DNA of 18,937 nt from Microcaldota archaeon (lineage in GTDB: Archaea; Micrarchaeota; Micrarchaeia; Anstonellales; Anstonellaceae): the NCBI GenBank assembly GCA_021813025.1, contig JAKAME010000023.1, positions 1 to 18,937 on the forward strand. The letters are read 5' to 3'. A program made the translations under genes and the position numbers. This document shows positions 1-6,527 of the stretch, in pieces. How positions within the stretch are numbered: position 1 is the stretch's first letter; every line of letters starts with the position of its first letter. The notes under the pieces are model-generated. The model made no database searches. It had not been told where the DNA came from and was given only the letters and a program-made list of their open reading frames with translations.

Positions 1-585
1 CGATCTCGCTTTCACAAGGTGGAGTTTGAAAACGCCTTTTACCTTGGCGATGGCAAGGTGGCGGCTTCGATGGGCTCGGGCTACAACATCGTCAACGTCG
101 GGCACAACATGGGCGGGCTCCTGTCCGACAAGTGGAACTTTCTGGTGGACGGCGTCAGGGCCAAGAACATCTTCATCGCCACAGAGGAAAAGGACGGAAA
201 CAAGCTTGGCGACGTCTTTTACCAGACTTCAAACGGCTTTTTCAGGGCCCAAGACCGCGCCAAAATCATCTATTCAGACAACCCGACGACCGAGGTGCCG
301 GAGCAGCACGTAATCGACCTCACTCAGTCAATCGTGCCGACCATCCTCGTCTCCCCCAATCCTGTCCGCGAATCGGCAAGCTTCAAGTTCGACCAGCCTT
401 ATGGCGAGGCGGCATCTGTCGCCATCTACAACCTGCTCGGGGACAAGGTTTACTCCACAGAGCTGCAGGCCGGCCAGCGGGAGTTCATACTGGACGCCGG
501 CAAGTGGCTTCCGGGAACATATTACATGAGAATCCAGAGCCCCGGCGGCGAGCCGAAAATCGGCTCGTTCGTGGTGCAGCACTAG
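1..585 (+). CDS. Secreted protein with type IX sorting / FlgD-like C-terminal domain (5'-truncated)
   Basis: The reading frame is open from the first base, so the gene starts upstream; a GTG at 19 is probably internal. About 194 residues are visible. The last ~80 look like a compact beta-sandwich of the type found at the C-terminus of type IX secretion cargo and FlgD-like proteins. They show the typical succession SPNPV, then VAIYNLLGDKVYS, then LPGTYYMRI and a final GSFVVQH. The preceding ~110 residues (aromatic and glycine-rich) are not recognised. In Bacteroidetes this domain directs export and surface anchoring. Archaea are not known to have that machinery, so here it may be only an Ig-like adhesion or stalk domain; that is inference. 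The TAG stop is shared with the first bases of the repeat at 582. The neighbouring minus-strand gene is convergent. Confidence 0.75.
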   Translation, partial: RSRFHKVEFENAFYLGDGKVAASMGSGYNIVNVGHNMGGLLSDKWNFLVDGVRAKNIFIATEEKDGNKLGDVFYQTSNGFFRAQDRAKIIYSDNPTTEVPEQHVIDLTQSIVPTILVSPNPVRESASFKFDQPYGEAASVAIYNLLGDKVYSTELQAGQREFILDAGKWLPGTYYMRIQSPGGEPKIGSFVVQH

Positions 586-749
586 AACGGAACCGCGGAG
601 GGGGGAGCGCCCCCCTCCCCAGTTTCACGGTCCTCCTGACCCTCCCCCCCCCGACGCGGTTTCTGGGTCTTTCCCAGCTTCTTGCAGCGGAATAGAAGAG
701 AGTTTCCGAAGGGTGGATACCCCACAGCTTGCTGTGGGGTTGTTCATAA
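582..749 (+). repeat. Dispersed ~167-bp repeat, copy 1
   Basis: This 168-bp block is nearly identical to 16379-16544. Aligned by eye, there are five substitutions and one 2-base difference in a C run (nine Cs here, seven in copy 2). Both copies start with CTAGAACGGAACC, whose TAG is the stop codon of the upstream gene, and both end at GTTGTTCATAA. Each lies between convergent genes. This copy holds a G/C hairpin at 597-618 (9-bp stem, loop AGCG), a CTGGG/CCCAG hairpin at 663-677, and a 9-bp hairpin at 719-740 (loop CTTG). No terminal inverted repeats or coding capacity are apparent. It could be a REP-like or IS200/IS605-derived non-autonomous element, or a conserved bidirectional terminator. 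Confidence 0.9.
597..618 (+). terminator. Very stable G/C hairpin just after the stop codon (repeat copy 1)
   Basis: GGAGGGGGG and CCCCCCTCC pair over 9 bp around the tetraloop AGCG, starting 12 nt after the TAG stop. No U-tract follows, so it may stabilise or process the mRNA 3' end rather than terminate by the classical intrinsic route. The identical hairpin recurs at 16394-16415. Confidence 0.5.
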
Positions 750-785
750 AGAATTTGAAATTAAAAAATAAAAAAGAAGAAGGGG
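750..785 (-). terminator. T-rich tract downstream of the 147-aa secreted protein gene
   Basis: Read on the minus strand, the bases just past the stop codon at 786 are strongly T-rich. Archaeal RNA polymerase commonly terminates at such T-runs without a hairpin. The 719-740 hairpin of the repeat lies immediately beyond. Confidence 0.45.
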
Positions 786-1229
786 CTAGTTCCCGAATCC
801 GGGCCCGTACTGCATGTCCTTGAAGGTCATGCCCAGCCCGGAATTCACTTCCTCCACCACGCAGAACTCGCCCCAGATGGGCTGGCTGCACGGCTCGTTG
901 GCATGGTCCATGGCCTTTATTTTCACGAAATAGGCCCATTTCTTCCCGTTATCCGTGCCTGACATGTGGTTGGTGAGCCATGCGCCTGAGCCGATGTAGG
1001 AATCATGGCCCGCATGCCTTATCCCGTTTTCATCAATCCATGCGTCATTCCATTTCATGACGAGCCGGACGTCCTTGTAAGGCTGGCACCATGCGGCGTT
1101 CTGGTAGGCGTCGCAGTAATAGCCGTTGAACATGTCGGCCTGGTCATTGTATCCCCACGCGTCATAGCCGGCGAAAACTCCGGCTGCGAGCGCAAGCACC
1201 ATGATTGCAAACAGCGCATATCTTGTCAT
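786..1229 (-). CDS. Small secreted protein with four cysteines
   Basis: This 147-aa protein has a clear signal peptide: a short basic start, a hydrophobic stretch at residues 5-19, and likely cleavage after A20 (VFA/GY). The mature part has four cysteines (39, 48, 114, 123), enough for two disulfides outside the cell. Recognisable blocks are WGYNDQADMFNGYYC, MKWNDAWID, YIGSGAWLTNH, WAYFVKI, IWGEFCVVEEV and a C-terminal PGFGN. I recall similar blocks in uncharacterised secreted proteins from environmental genomes, but know no function. The ATG has a strong Shine-Dalgarno (GGAGG, 6-nt spacer) and lies 18 nt after the stop of the YIP1-like gene, so the two are probably co-transcribed and translated at a high rate. 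Confidence 0.85.
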   Translation of the reverse strand: MTRYALFAIMVLALAAGVFAGYDAWGYNDQADMFNGYYCDAYQNAAWCQPYKDVRLVMKWNDAWIDENGIRHAGHDSYIGSGAWLTNHMSGTDNGKKWAYFVKIKAMDHANEPCSQPIWGEFCVVEEVNSGLGMTFKDMQYGPGFGN

Positions 1230-1235
1230 AACATG

Positions 1236-1240
1236 CCTCC
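1236..1240 (-). promoter_or_regulatory. Strong ribosome binding site for the 147-aa secreted protein
   Basis: GGAGG on the minus strand lies 6 nt before the ATG at 1229. It is the strongest SD seen in the window; most other genes use GGTG or appear leaderless. Confidence 0.7.
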
Positions 1241-1247
1241 TAGTTCT

Positions 1248-2210
1248 TCAGCTGCATACTCCCATCAGCTCTTTCGTCCCGTACTGCTTCTGCCCGGACA
1301 CTCCGGCGGGGTCGTCGTAGCTGAAGGTTATCTGATAGCTGTATTTGTCGCCGGGGCGGCAGGGGCTTCCTATTACGGGAACTGCCAGCGTGGCCGTCTC
1401 ACCGCCGTTTATGGTGGTGGGCGTGCCGTAGTTCCCGGTGCGCTCGCTCGAGCGGACGCTGACGCCTGTGATGGTCAAAGCCCGGGGGTCGGTGTTCTGC
1501 ACCCTCAATGCCAGCTGGCCTGCGCCGGAGATTTGCGAGGAAGCCCTGATTTGGAAGGGCCGGGCGCCCATCCAGTAAGCGCTTGATTCGGCCTGCCTGC
1601 TGTCAGAAGACATGCTGGGGAAGAAGCCGAGCATGGCGATGCCCACCATCGCGAGCACCATGATGGCGGCGATGACCACTACGGGCAGCAGCCAGGCGAT
1701 GAAGGCTTTCATGTCGTCCAAGCCATAGAGCTCGCGGATGGAGATTACAAACAGGTAGACGCTGTAGAAGAACAGGGCTATGCTGGCAAGCATGCCTATG
1801 CAGGGAACGAAGCTCAGGACCATGTTGGCCATGAAGAGCGGGGCAAGGAAGGTGGAGGTCAGGTAGTAGAACTTGCCGAACTCGCCCTTGCCGCCCAGCA
1901 GCTTGGCGCTGAGGTGGATTAATCCCGCCTCGATGAAGGTGCCTGCCAGAATCATGACGAAAACGAAAACTGCCATGAAGACTGCGCCGACGCCGGCCAC
2001 CGCGAGGCCGGCCGCGCCCATCGAGGAGCCGAACGCCAGCCCCACTACAACAATAAGCAATGCGGCAATGAGGCCTGCAATGGCATAGCCGATAGCGCCC
2101 TCTTTCATTCCCTTGCCGTTTGCCGCTTCGGCCTTGAGGCTCTCGACCGGCTTGGTGAGCACGGCTGCCCATGTCTTGAAAATGCCTGAAAAGTCAACCA
2201 CAGCGACCAC
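1248..2210 (-). CDS. YIP1-like multi-pass membrane protein with exported C-terminal domain
   Basis: This 320-aa protein has about five hydrophobic helices (roughly residues 39-62, 68-95, 118-138, 140-160 and 168-196). The arrangement and the start (FKTWAAVLTKPVE) resemble YIP1-family membrane proteins. Residues ~203-320 form a soluble, probably extracellular beta-rich tail with a QNTDPRALTITGV block and two cysteines (SPCRPGD and the terminal GVCS) that may form a disulfide. Such tails are common on archaeal surface and pilin-like proteins. I infer an envelope role and cannot name a substrate. The start could be GTG 2210, near-leaderless relative to the TATA-like box at 2233-2246, or GTG 2201, preceded by GGGTGG. 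The 147-aa secreted protein follows 18 nt downstream. Confidence 0.8.
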   Translation of the reverse strand: MVAVVDFSGIFKTWAAVLTKPVESLKAEAANGKGMKEGAIGYAIAGLIAALLIVVVGLAFGSSMGAAGLAVAGVGAVFMAVFVFVMILAGTFIEAGLIHLSAKLLGGKGEFGKFYYLTSTFLAPLFMANMVLSFVPCIGMLASIALFFYSVYLFVISIRELYGLDDMKAFIAWLLPVVVIAAIMVLAMVGIAMLGFFPSMSSDSRQAESSAYWMGARPFQIRASSQISGAGQLALRVQNTDPRALTITGVSVRSSERTGNYGTPTTINGGETATLAVPVIGSPCRPGDKYSYQITFSYDDPAGVSGQKQYGTKELMGVCS

Positions 2211-2232
2211 CCGGCAGCGCTTGGGCTTGCGC

Positions 2233-2246
2233 GGAATAAAATACTG
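2233..2246 (-). promoter_or_regulatory. TATA-like promoter element for the YIP1-like gene
   Basis: On the minus strand the A/T-rich segment CAGTATTTTATTCC is centred about 30 nt upstream of GTG 2210. That is the usual archaeal TATA-box distance for a very short or absent leader. Confidence 0.4.
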
Positions 2247-2290
2247 CCGGTATTACGGGCTTGAGGTCCGTTTCTGGCGCGCAGCCAGAA

Positions 2291-3085
2291 CTATCCTCTG
2301 GGGTCGCCGCCTTTCATTGTCCACCCGGCAACGATGGCTTCCGCAGGGCTGTATCGGTATGGGGTAGGCGAGGCAGGATTGATTACGGAACCAGAGCTGG
2401 AAGAGGGGGAGGATGGAGTTTTTGGAATGGGAACTGACCAATCGTCTATATACCTATACTGCAAGTATCGTAGAAAAACAATGACTCCGCCAATTGAAAG
2501 CAAGTAGACAATCATTTTGCCTATCTCCATAGGTATATAATGATCATCCATAAAATGCGCAAAGAATTTCTCATGAATCCGGCCTTCATTGTCCGTATAG
2601 ATTTTGCCCGCACGTAGCTGCGGGAGCTGGACGGTAACGAGTTCTCCGTCTAATACGAAGCTCTCGCTGGAGCGAAGGGTGATGGGGCAAGAACCTATTG
2701 ACGATGAGCTTCTATCAAAATAGAGCGAAGAGAGAGGAACAAATGGTGAACTTGAATATCCAAACTCCAGCCGGCGATACAGATGGATGTTGTCTGAGTT
2801 AATGATTCTGGCATAAAGCTGGGATTCTGGTATTGTGTCCAGCTTTTCATTGTTCATAAGCAATTCAAACCGGGTTGTTGAACCTGTTTGGACAGGATTC
2901 TCATCAACTGCCTTCGTCTTAACAATCTGCTCTATTGGCGCGGTCCGCGGCGCTGGGCGGTCTTTGGCTATCGTTTCCTTCAATGGCATAAAAGAAGCGA
3001 GCAAGAAGACCGAAGCGACGACTGCCGTTTTGAGCGCCTTCTTGGTGCGCGCGAAGGGCTGTGTCCGGTAGGCCGTCTGTTGCAT
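2291..3085 (-). CDS. Hypothetical membrane protein with two transmembrane segments
   Basis: This 264-aa protein is not recognised. A basic N-terminus (RTKKALK) precedes a hydrophobic segment at residues ~20-36, a signal peptide or anchor. Residues ~40-190 are hydrophilic and probably outside the membrane; they contain an LRSSESFVLDGELVTVQLPQ block that reads like beta-strands. A second hydrophobic segment spans ~191-207. It is followed by a basic/aromatic stretch (RYLQYRYIDDW) and a Ser/Pro-rich tail. The large domain is therefore likely outside, with the tail in the cytoplasm. The gene looks more A/T-rich than its neighbours, especially across 2400-2900, which may mean a different origin. 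ATG 3085 lies ~27 nt from a TATA-like box, suggesting a leaderless mRNA. Confidence 0.7.
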   Translation of the reverse strand: MQQTAYRTQPFARTKKALKTAVVASVFLLASFMPLKETIAKDRPAPRTAPIEQIVKTKAVDENPVQTGSTTRFELLMNNEKLDTIPESQLYARIINSDNIHLYRRLEFGYSSSPFVPLSSLYFDRSSSSIGSCPITLRSSESFVLDGELVTVQLPQLRAGKIYTDNEGRIHEKFFAHFMDDHYIPMEIGKMIVYLLSIGGVIVFLRYLQYRYIDDWSVPIPKTPSSPSSSSGSVINPASPTPYRYSPAEAIVAGWTMKGGDPRG

Positions 3086-3107
3086 GGCAAATACAGGCCT
3101 TTCGCGC

Positions 3108-3117
3108 CTTTTAATCC
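3108..3117 (-). promoter_or_regulatory. TATA-like box for the 264-aa membrane protein
   Basis: The minus strand reads GGATTAAAAGGC here, centred ~27 nt upstream of ATG 3085. No SD is visible, which fits leaderless initiation. Confidence 0.45.
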
Positions 3118-3137
3118 TTCTTTCAGCAGGCAGATTT

Positions 3138-3216
3138 GAAAAATCAGAATAAAAATAAGAAATAAAAAATCAAAAATCCCAGTTTTGCTAATTCGTGAAT
3201 AGAAGTAATTCTATTC
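3138..3216 (-). terminator. Hairpin plus T-rich terminator after the CxxC-x17-CxxC gene
   Basis: GAATAGAA (3197-3204) and TTCTATTC (3209-3216) form a perfect 8-bp stem around a 4-nt loop right at the stop codon. Read on the minus strand, it is followed by a long run of T-rich clusters down to about 3138. It separates this gene from the downstream 264-aa membrane protein gene, which has its own promoter. Confidence 0.65.
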
Positions 3217-3425
3217 TAGAATTTGCGGTGCTTGGGGAAGCAGTTGCGGCAGTAGACCGGCCGGCCCTCTGTGGGCTTGAAGGGCACCTGACAGGGCTGC
3301 CCGCAGTCCGAACAAACGGCGTCGCTCATTTCGCGCGGGGCTCCATAGCCGCCGCCGCGTCCGCCGAATCCACCGCGGCCGCCACGGCCGCCGCTCTCGT
3401 TGTCGTCATAACTCATTTTTTTCAC
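3216..3425 (-). CDS. RGG-box protein with CxxC-x17-CxxC zinc ribbon
   Basis: In this 69-aa protein, residues 11-27 are an Arg/Gly-rich segment (GGRGGRGGFGGRGGGYG) of the kind that binds RNA. Residues 38-62 are CSDC, seventeen residues, then CRNC, exactly the spacing of the small CxxC-x17-CxxC family (C38, C41, C59, C62), with an extra Cys45. The four cysteines most likely hold zinc. The family is common in candidate-phylum bacteria and archaea, and its function is unknown; RNA or DNA binding is an inference from the RGG part. ATG 3425 has a GGTG SD with a 6-nt spacer. The gene is divergent from secF, and its own TATA box is at 3494-3502. Confidence 0.85.
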   Translation of the reverse strand: MKKMSYDDNESGGRGGRGGFGGRGGGYGAPREMSDAVCSDCGQPCQVPFKPTEGRPVYCRNCFPKHRKF

Positions 3426-3493
3426 CTAGTTTTTCCAGCCTCGCGAAGAACCAGCGATTTTCTCGTTTAGCCCTTTTTCTATTGGCGAGGCAT

Positions 3494-3502
3494 CATTTAT
3501 AG
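3494..3502 (-). promoter_or_regulatory. TATA box for the CxxC-x17-CxxC gene
   Basis: The minus strand reads GCTATAAATG, the same core as the box before the PadR-like gene (17717-17725). A start of transcription ~25 nt downstream leaves a leader of ~45 nt that contains the GGTG SD. It lies back to back with the secF box at 3515-3523. Confidence 0.5.
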
Positions 3503-3514
3503 CGGCGTGCGGGG

Positions 3515-3523
3515 CTTAAAAGG
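3515..3523 (+). promoter_or_regulatory. TATA box for secF-secD
   Basis: CTTAAAAGG lies ~57 nt before ATG 3572 and ~42 nt before a possible GTG start at 3557. Transcription would start near 3545. Confidence 0.45.
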
Positions 3524-3571
3524 CTATCTCCCCCATTGTACCTCCATCCTCCTCTTGTGTGGGTCATATCC

Positions 3572-4738
3572 ATGGACATTCCCAACTTCTACGACAGCCC
3601 CCATTTCCGCCGCCTCATCCTCGTGCCGGCCGTCCTTGTGCTAATCAGCCTCATGCTCGTGCTCTTCGTCTCCCCCATCCGCCTAGGCATAGACTTCAGG
3701 GGGGGCATCGACGTCACCATCCAGTCGGCGGGAGCGGCCGACACCGCCCGCCTGCAGTCCGCCCTCAGGGGAGCCGGCTTCGAGGTGGACGCCATCAGCT
3801 CAAAGCCCAATCCGGGCGGCTATGTCACCCAAATAGAGCTCGAGCGCTCGCCGCTGCTTGTGAAGGCCGACAGCCTGAAGACCGAATTCTACACCCGCCT
3901 CGACGCGGCGGCCAACGACGAGGCCAACATCTATTCCACCAACGACTCGGCCGCCCGCACGGCCTATATGGCCTCGTTGCAGGCCATGAACTCCAAGGCG
4001 GACGAGATTTTCAACCTGACTGGCGAGACCCGCCGGGCCGGCTCTTTCAACACCACCTCTCAGGTGCAGCGGGCGGTGGTGCTCGCCCTCTCCGACCTGT
4101 CCTCCCGCGAGCAGGCCCGCCTTGAGAGCATCATCAGCGCAAACGCCCCCGCAGGCTCCGACGCCTCCTTCGAGGAAGTGACGGCCTCGCTTTCAGGCAA
4201 GTTCCTTGACACCGCGCTTACGGTGGTGCTTTTCGCCGTCCTGCTCACCACCGCCGTCGTGTTCGTTATTTTCCGCACCATCGTCCCATCGCTGGCCGTT
4301 CTCACCGGCTCGGTGTCTGACGTTATTTTCGCGCTTGGCGCCATGTCCATATTCGGCATCCCGCTCACCCTCGCCTCATTCTCGGCCCTGCTCATGCTGG
4401 TCGGCTTCTCGCTCGACACCGACGTGCTGCTCTCCATGCGCGTGCTCAAGCAGAGGGAGGGCACGCCCGCCCAGCGCGCCTATGCCGCCATGAAGACCGG
4501 CATGACCATGAGCCTCTCCGCCATGGTGGCCTTCGGCGCCCTCTTCGTGCTGGCCATGGTCACCCACATCCCAATCTACTACGAGATATCCGCCGTGGTG
4601 CTGGCCGGCCTGTTTGGCGACCTGTTTGCCACGTGGCTGTTCAACGCCGTCATCCTGCTGCACTATGTGGAGGAGCAGCACAAGAAGGGCCAGCCAATCA
4701 GCGACAAGCCGCTTCTGAGTTATTTCTTCAAGAACTAG
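3572..4738 (+). CDS. secF: Protein-export membrane protein SecF
   Basis: SecF (388 aa from ATG 3572) works with SecD beside the SecYE channel. In bacteria the pair uses the ion gradient to pull exported proteins through on the outer face. The sequence shows one N-terminal helix (residues ~13-33), the conserved LGIDFRGG block (~38-45), an exported domain to ~220, and five C-terminal helices with the archaeal-type GFSLDTDVLLSMRVLKQ motif (the D4 region) and FGDLFATWLFNA near the end. The archaeal motif version and the order secF-secD support an archaeal host. I chose ATG 3572; in-frame GTG 3557 and TTG 3536 upstream are possible but give poor N-termini. The gap to secD is 9 nt, so the two form an operon. 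Confidence 0.96.
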   Translation: MDIPNFYDSPHFRRLILVPAVLVLISLMLVLFVSPIRLGIDFRGGIDVTIQSAGAADTARLQSALRGAGFEVDAISSKPNPGGYVTQIELERSPLLVKADSLKTEFYTRLDAAANDEANIYSTNDSAARTAYMASLQAMNSKADEIFNLTGETRRAGSFNTTSQVQRAVVLALSDLSSREQARLESIISANAPAGSDASFEEVTASLSGKFLDTALTVVLFAVLLTTAVVFVIFRTIVPSLAVLTGSVSDVIFALGAMSIFGIPLTLASFSALLMLVGFSLDTDVLLSMRVLKQREGTPAQRAYAAMKTGMTMSLSAMVAFGALFVLAMVTHIPIYYEISAVVLAGLFGDLFATWLFNAVILLHYVEEQHKKGQPISDKPLLSYFFKN

Positions 4739-4747
4739 GTTGTTGTC

Positions 4748-6403
4748 ATGTCCTCAGTCATCCTTGAAATTTTGCAGGAGCGCCGCGTGCTGGCATTGCT
4801 CATGCTGCTGCTTCTGGCCATAGGCTGGGTCATGCTCAACGGCGGCCCCACCGGCGGCGGCCTCAAGTTCGGCATAGACTTTTCGGGAGGCATCCGCGTT
4901 CCGGTGGTGCTGGAAAAGCCCGTCGACCCGGTAGTTATGTCGGAAATGGTGAAAACCATCTCAACCCGCGCCTCGGCCTTCGGCCTGACCGAGGTGCGCG
5001 TGCGTCCCGTGGGCGACTCGCAGATTTACGTCGAGGTTCCGCAGACCAGCCCCGGCCTTGTTGACGAAATCGAGTCCCTGCTCTCCAAGCAGGGCGTCTA
5101 CCTCTCGGTTGTGGACGGCGTGCCTGCCGTGACCGGCGAGGACTTGCTCACCCAGCGCATCTATCTCATGCCCTCCTCGGAGGTGGCCCAGATGGGCGCG
5201 GACTGGGGCGTGTCATTCGCCGTGACTCCTCAGGGCCAGCAAAGGTTCGTGCAGGCGGCCAAGGGCAAGACCGATTATCCCATCTACATGTTCGTCGACC
5301 GGCCGTCCGACGCAATCATGGTCGTTTCCCGCCATGACCTGCTCTATGGCGCCAACTTCTCAGGCAGCCGCGTGCTTGCCCTGAGCGAGGCCGACGCCCT
5401 CAAGGCAACCCGCACCGCCCTGCTGCTGCGCGGGCATGACATTCCGGTATATACAGAAGATGACGTGATGGGCGCGGATGCGAACTCCTCTATTCTTCAG
5501 CCAGCAGACAATGAAACTCTGGCCATCCTCTCCAACTCCTCAAGCCCGGAACTGCAGGCCAAGCTCAAGGCTGCCGGCTTCCATCTTTCCCTGCAGGCCC
5601 CAGCCGACATGCGCCCAACCTACCGCCCCGGCTCAGGCGCTCTCTCCTCAGCCTACATAGTTGACTCATGGGCTGCCGCCGGTCTCAAGTCCGCGCCAAC
5701 CCTCACCGCTGCCGTGACTCAGGGAGTTGCAGGCTACAACGTCTATTCCATCACCGGCCCCGCATCCGGCGTGGGGCAGGAGCGCACGCTTGACGCCTCG
5801 CGCAAGGGCCGCGAAACTGTCGCCGTGCTCAAAGGCGGGGCATTGCCTGTGGGCATTTCCCTTGGAGCAAAAGAGCAGGTTCCCGCGCCATTGGGTGCCG
5901 AATTCCTGCGCCTGTCGGTGATTGGCGCCCTTTTCGCCATGCTGTGCATTTCGGCCATGGTTGCCCTGCGCTACCGCACGCTGAAAGTGGTGCTGCCCAT
6001 CATCTTCATCTCAATCTCCGAAGTCATCATCATAGTCGCAGTCATCGGCTCCTTCTCCATTGACTTGGCAGCCATGGCCGGCATCATCTCCGCCATCGGC
6101 GTGTCTGTTGACGCGCAAATCATCGTGACTGACGAAATCCTCAAGAAAGGGGCGCACGAGGACCACCAGGAAAGCCTGAACAGGGCGTTTTCCATCATCA
6201 TGGTGGATGCGGCAGTGGCCATTTGCGCCATGCTGCCCCTGCTGTTCTCCGGCCTTGTGCAAATCATCGGCTTTGCCACTACGACCATCTTGGGCTATCT
6301 GCTGGGCGTGATGATTACCCGGCCCGCCTACGGCGTCATTGTCAAGCATCTGGTGGAAGGGCCGCACCAGACGGCTGCTCCGGCCGGCGAGAAGAAGGCC
6401 TGA
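4748..6403 (+). CDS. secD: Protein-export membrane protein SecD
   Basis: SecD (551 aa) is the partner of SecF in Sec-dependent export. The N-terminal helix (residues ~14-30) is followed by GLKFGIDFSGGIRV (~38-51), the conserved D1 motif. A large exported domain runs to ~380, ending with the typical LKGGALPVGISL block. The C-terminal five-helix region carries GVSVDAQIIVTDEILK, the archaeal D4 counterpart, and GYLLGVMITRPAYG in the last helix. The length is normal for archaeal SecD, shorter than many bacterial forms. It starts 9 nt after secF with no clear SD, so translation is probably coupled. A hairpin with T-rich sequence follows at 6416-6457. Confidence 0.96.
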   Translation: MSSVILEILQERRVLALLMLLLLAIGWVMLNGGPTGGGLKFGIDFSGGIRVPVVLEKPVDPVVMSEMVKTISTRASAFGLTEVRVRPVGDSQIYVEVPQTSPGLVDEIESLLSKQGVYLSVVDGVPAVTGEDLLTQRIYLMPSSEVAQMGADWGVSFAVTPQGQQRFVQAAKGKTDYPIYMFVDRPSDAIMVVSRHDLLYGANFSGSRVLALSEADALKATRTALLLRGHDIPVYTEDDVMGADANSSILQPADNETLAILSNSSSPELQAKLKAAGFHLSLQAPADMRPTYRPGSGALSSAYIVDSWAAAGLKSAPTLTAAVTQGVAGYNVYSITGPASGVGQERTLDASRKGRETVAVLKGGALPVGISLGAKEQVPAPLGAEFLRLSVIGALFAMLCISAMVALRYRTLKVVLPIIFISISEVIIIVAVIGSFSIDLAAMAGIISAIGVSVDAQIIVTDEILKKGAHEDHQESLNRAFSIIMVDAAVAICAMLPLLFSGLVQIIGFATTTILGYLLGVMITRPAYGVIVKHLVEGPHQTAAPAGEKKA

Positions 6404-6415
6404 GCCTGCGCCGGC

Positions 6416-6457
6416 GGCAGAAAAAAGAACTGAGGCTCTTTCTTTTTCCTTTCTGCC
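6416..6457 (+). terminator. Hairpin / T-rich terminator after secD
   Basis: GGCAGAAA (6416-6423) pairs perfectly with TTTCTGCC (6450-6457). Inside it AAAGA and TCTTT pair again around an 8-nt loop. The right half is T-rich (TCTTTCTTTTTCCTTT), and the structure begins 13 nt after the secD stop. Confidence 0.6.
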
Positions 6458-6477
6458 AAGTCCATGCAGCCGATGCT

Positions 6478-6495
6478 TATTTAAACATAAATATA
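6478..6495 (+). promoter_or_regulatory. TATA-rich promoter and GGTG SD for the ClpX-like gene
   Basis: The segment TTATTTAAACATAAATAT contains overlapping TATA-like boxes ~35-45 nt before ATG 6528. The GGTG at 6516-6519, 8 nt before the ATG, would lie in a short leader and fixes the start. Confidence 0.55.
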
Positions 6496-6527
6496 CACAT
6501 TAAATCCGTCAAACAGGTGCGTGGGCT

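Noticed and set aside
132..695. Long open frame overlapping the end of the first gene and running into repeat copy 1
   Set aside because: It is in another frame of a well-supported gene, and its C-terminal part is just translated repeat.
582..749. Repeat as a classical MITE with terminal inverted repeats
   Set aside because: The ends (CTAGAACGG and GTTCATAA) are not inverted copies, and no target duplication is visible.
625..939. Minus-strand frame through repeat copy 1 and the 147-aa gene
   Set aside because: It has no start signals, overlaps a signal-peptide protein in another frame, and is low-complexity.
3536..3571. TTG start for SecF adding 12 residues
   Set aside because: It has no SD, and the added residues do not look like a SecF N-terminus; ATG 3572 sits directly before the conserved start.
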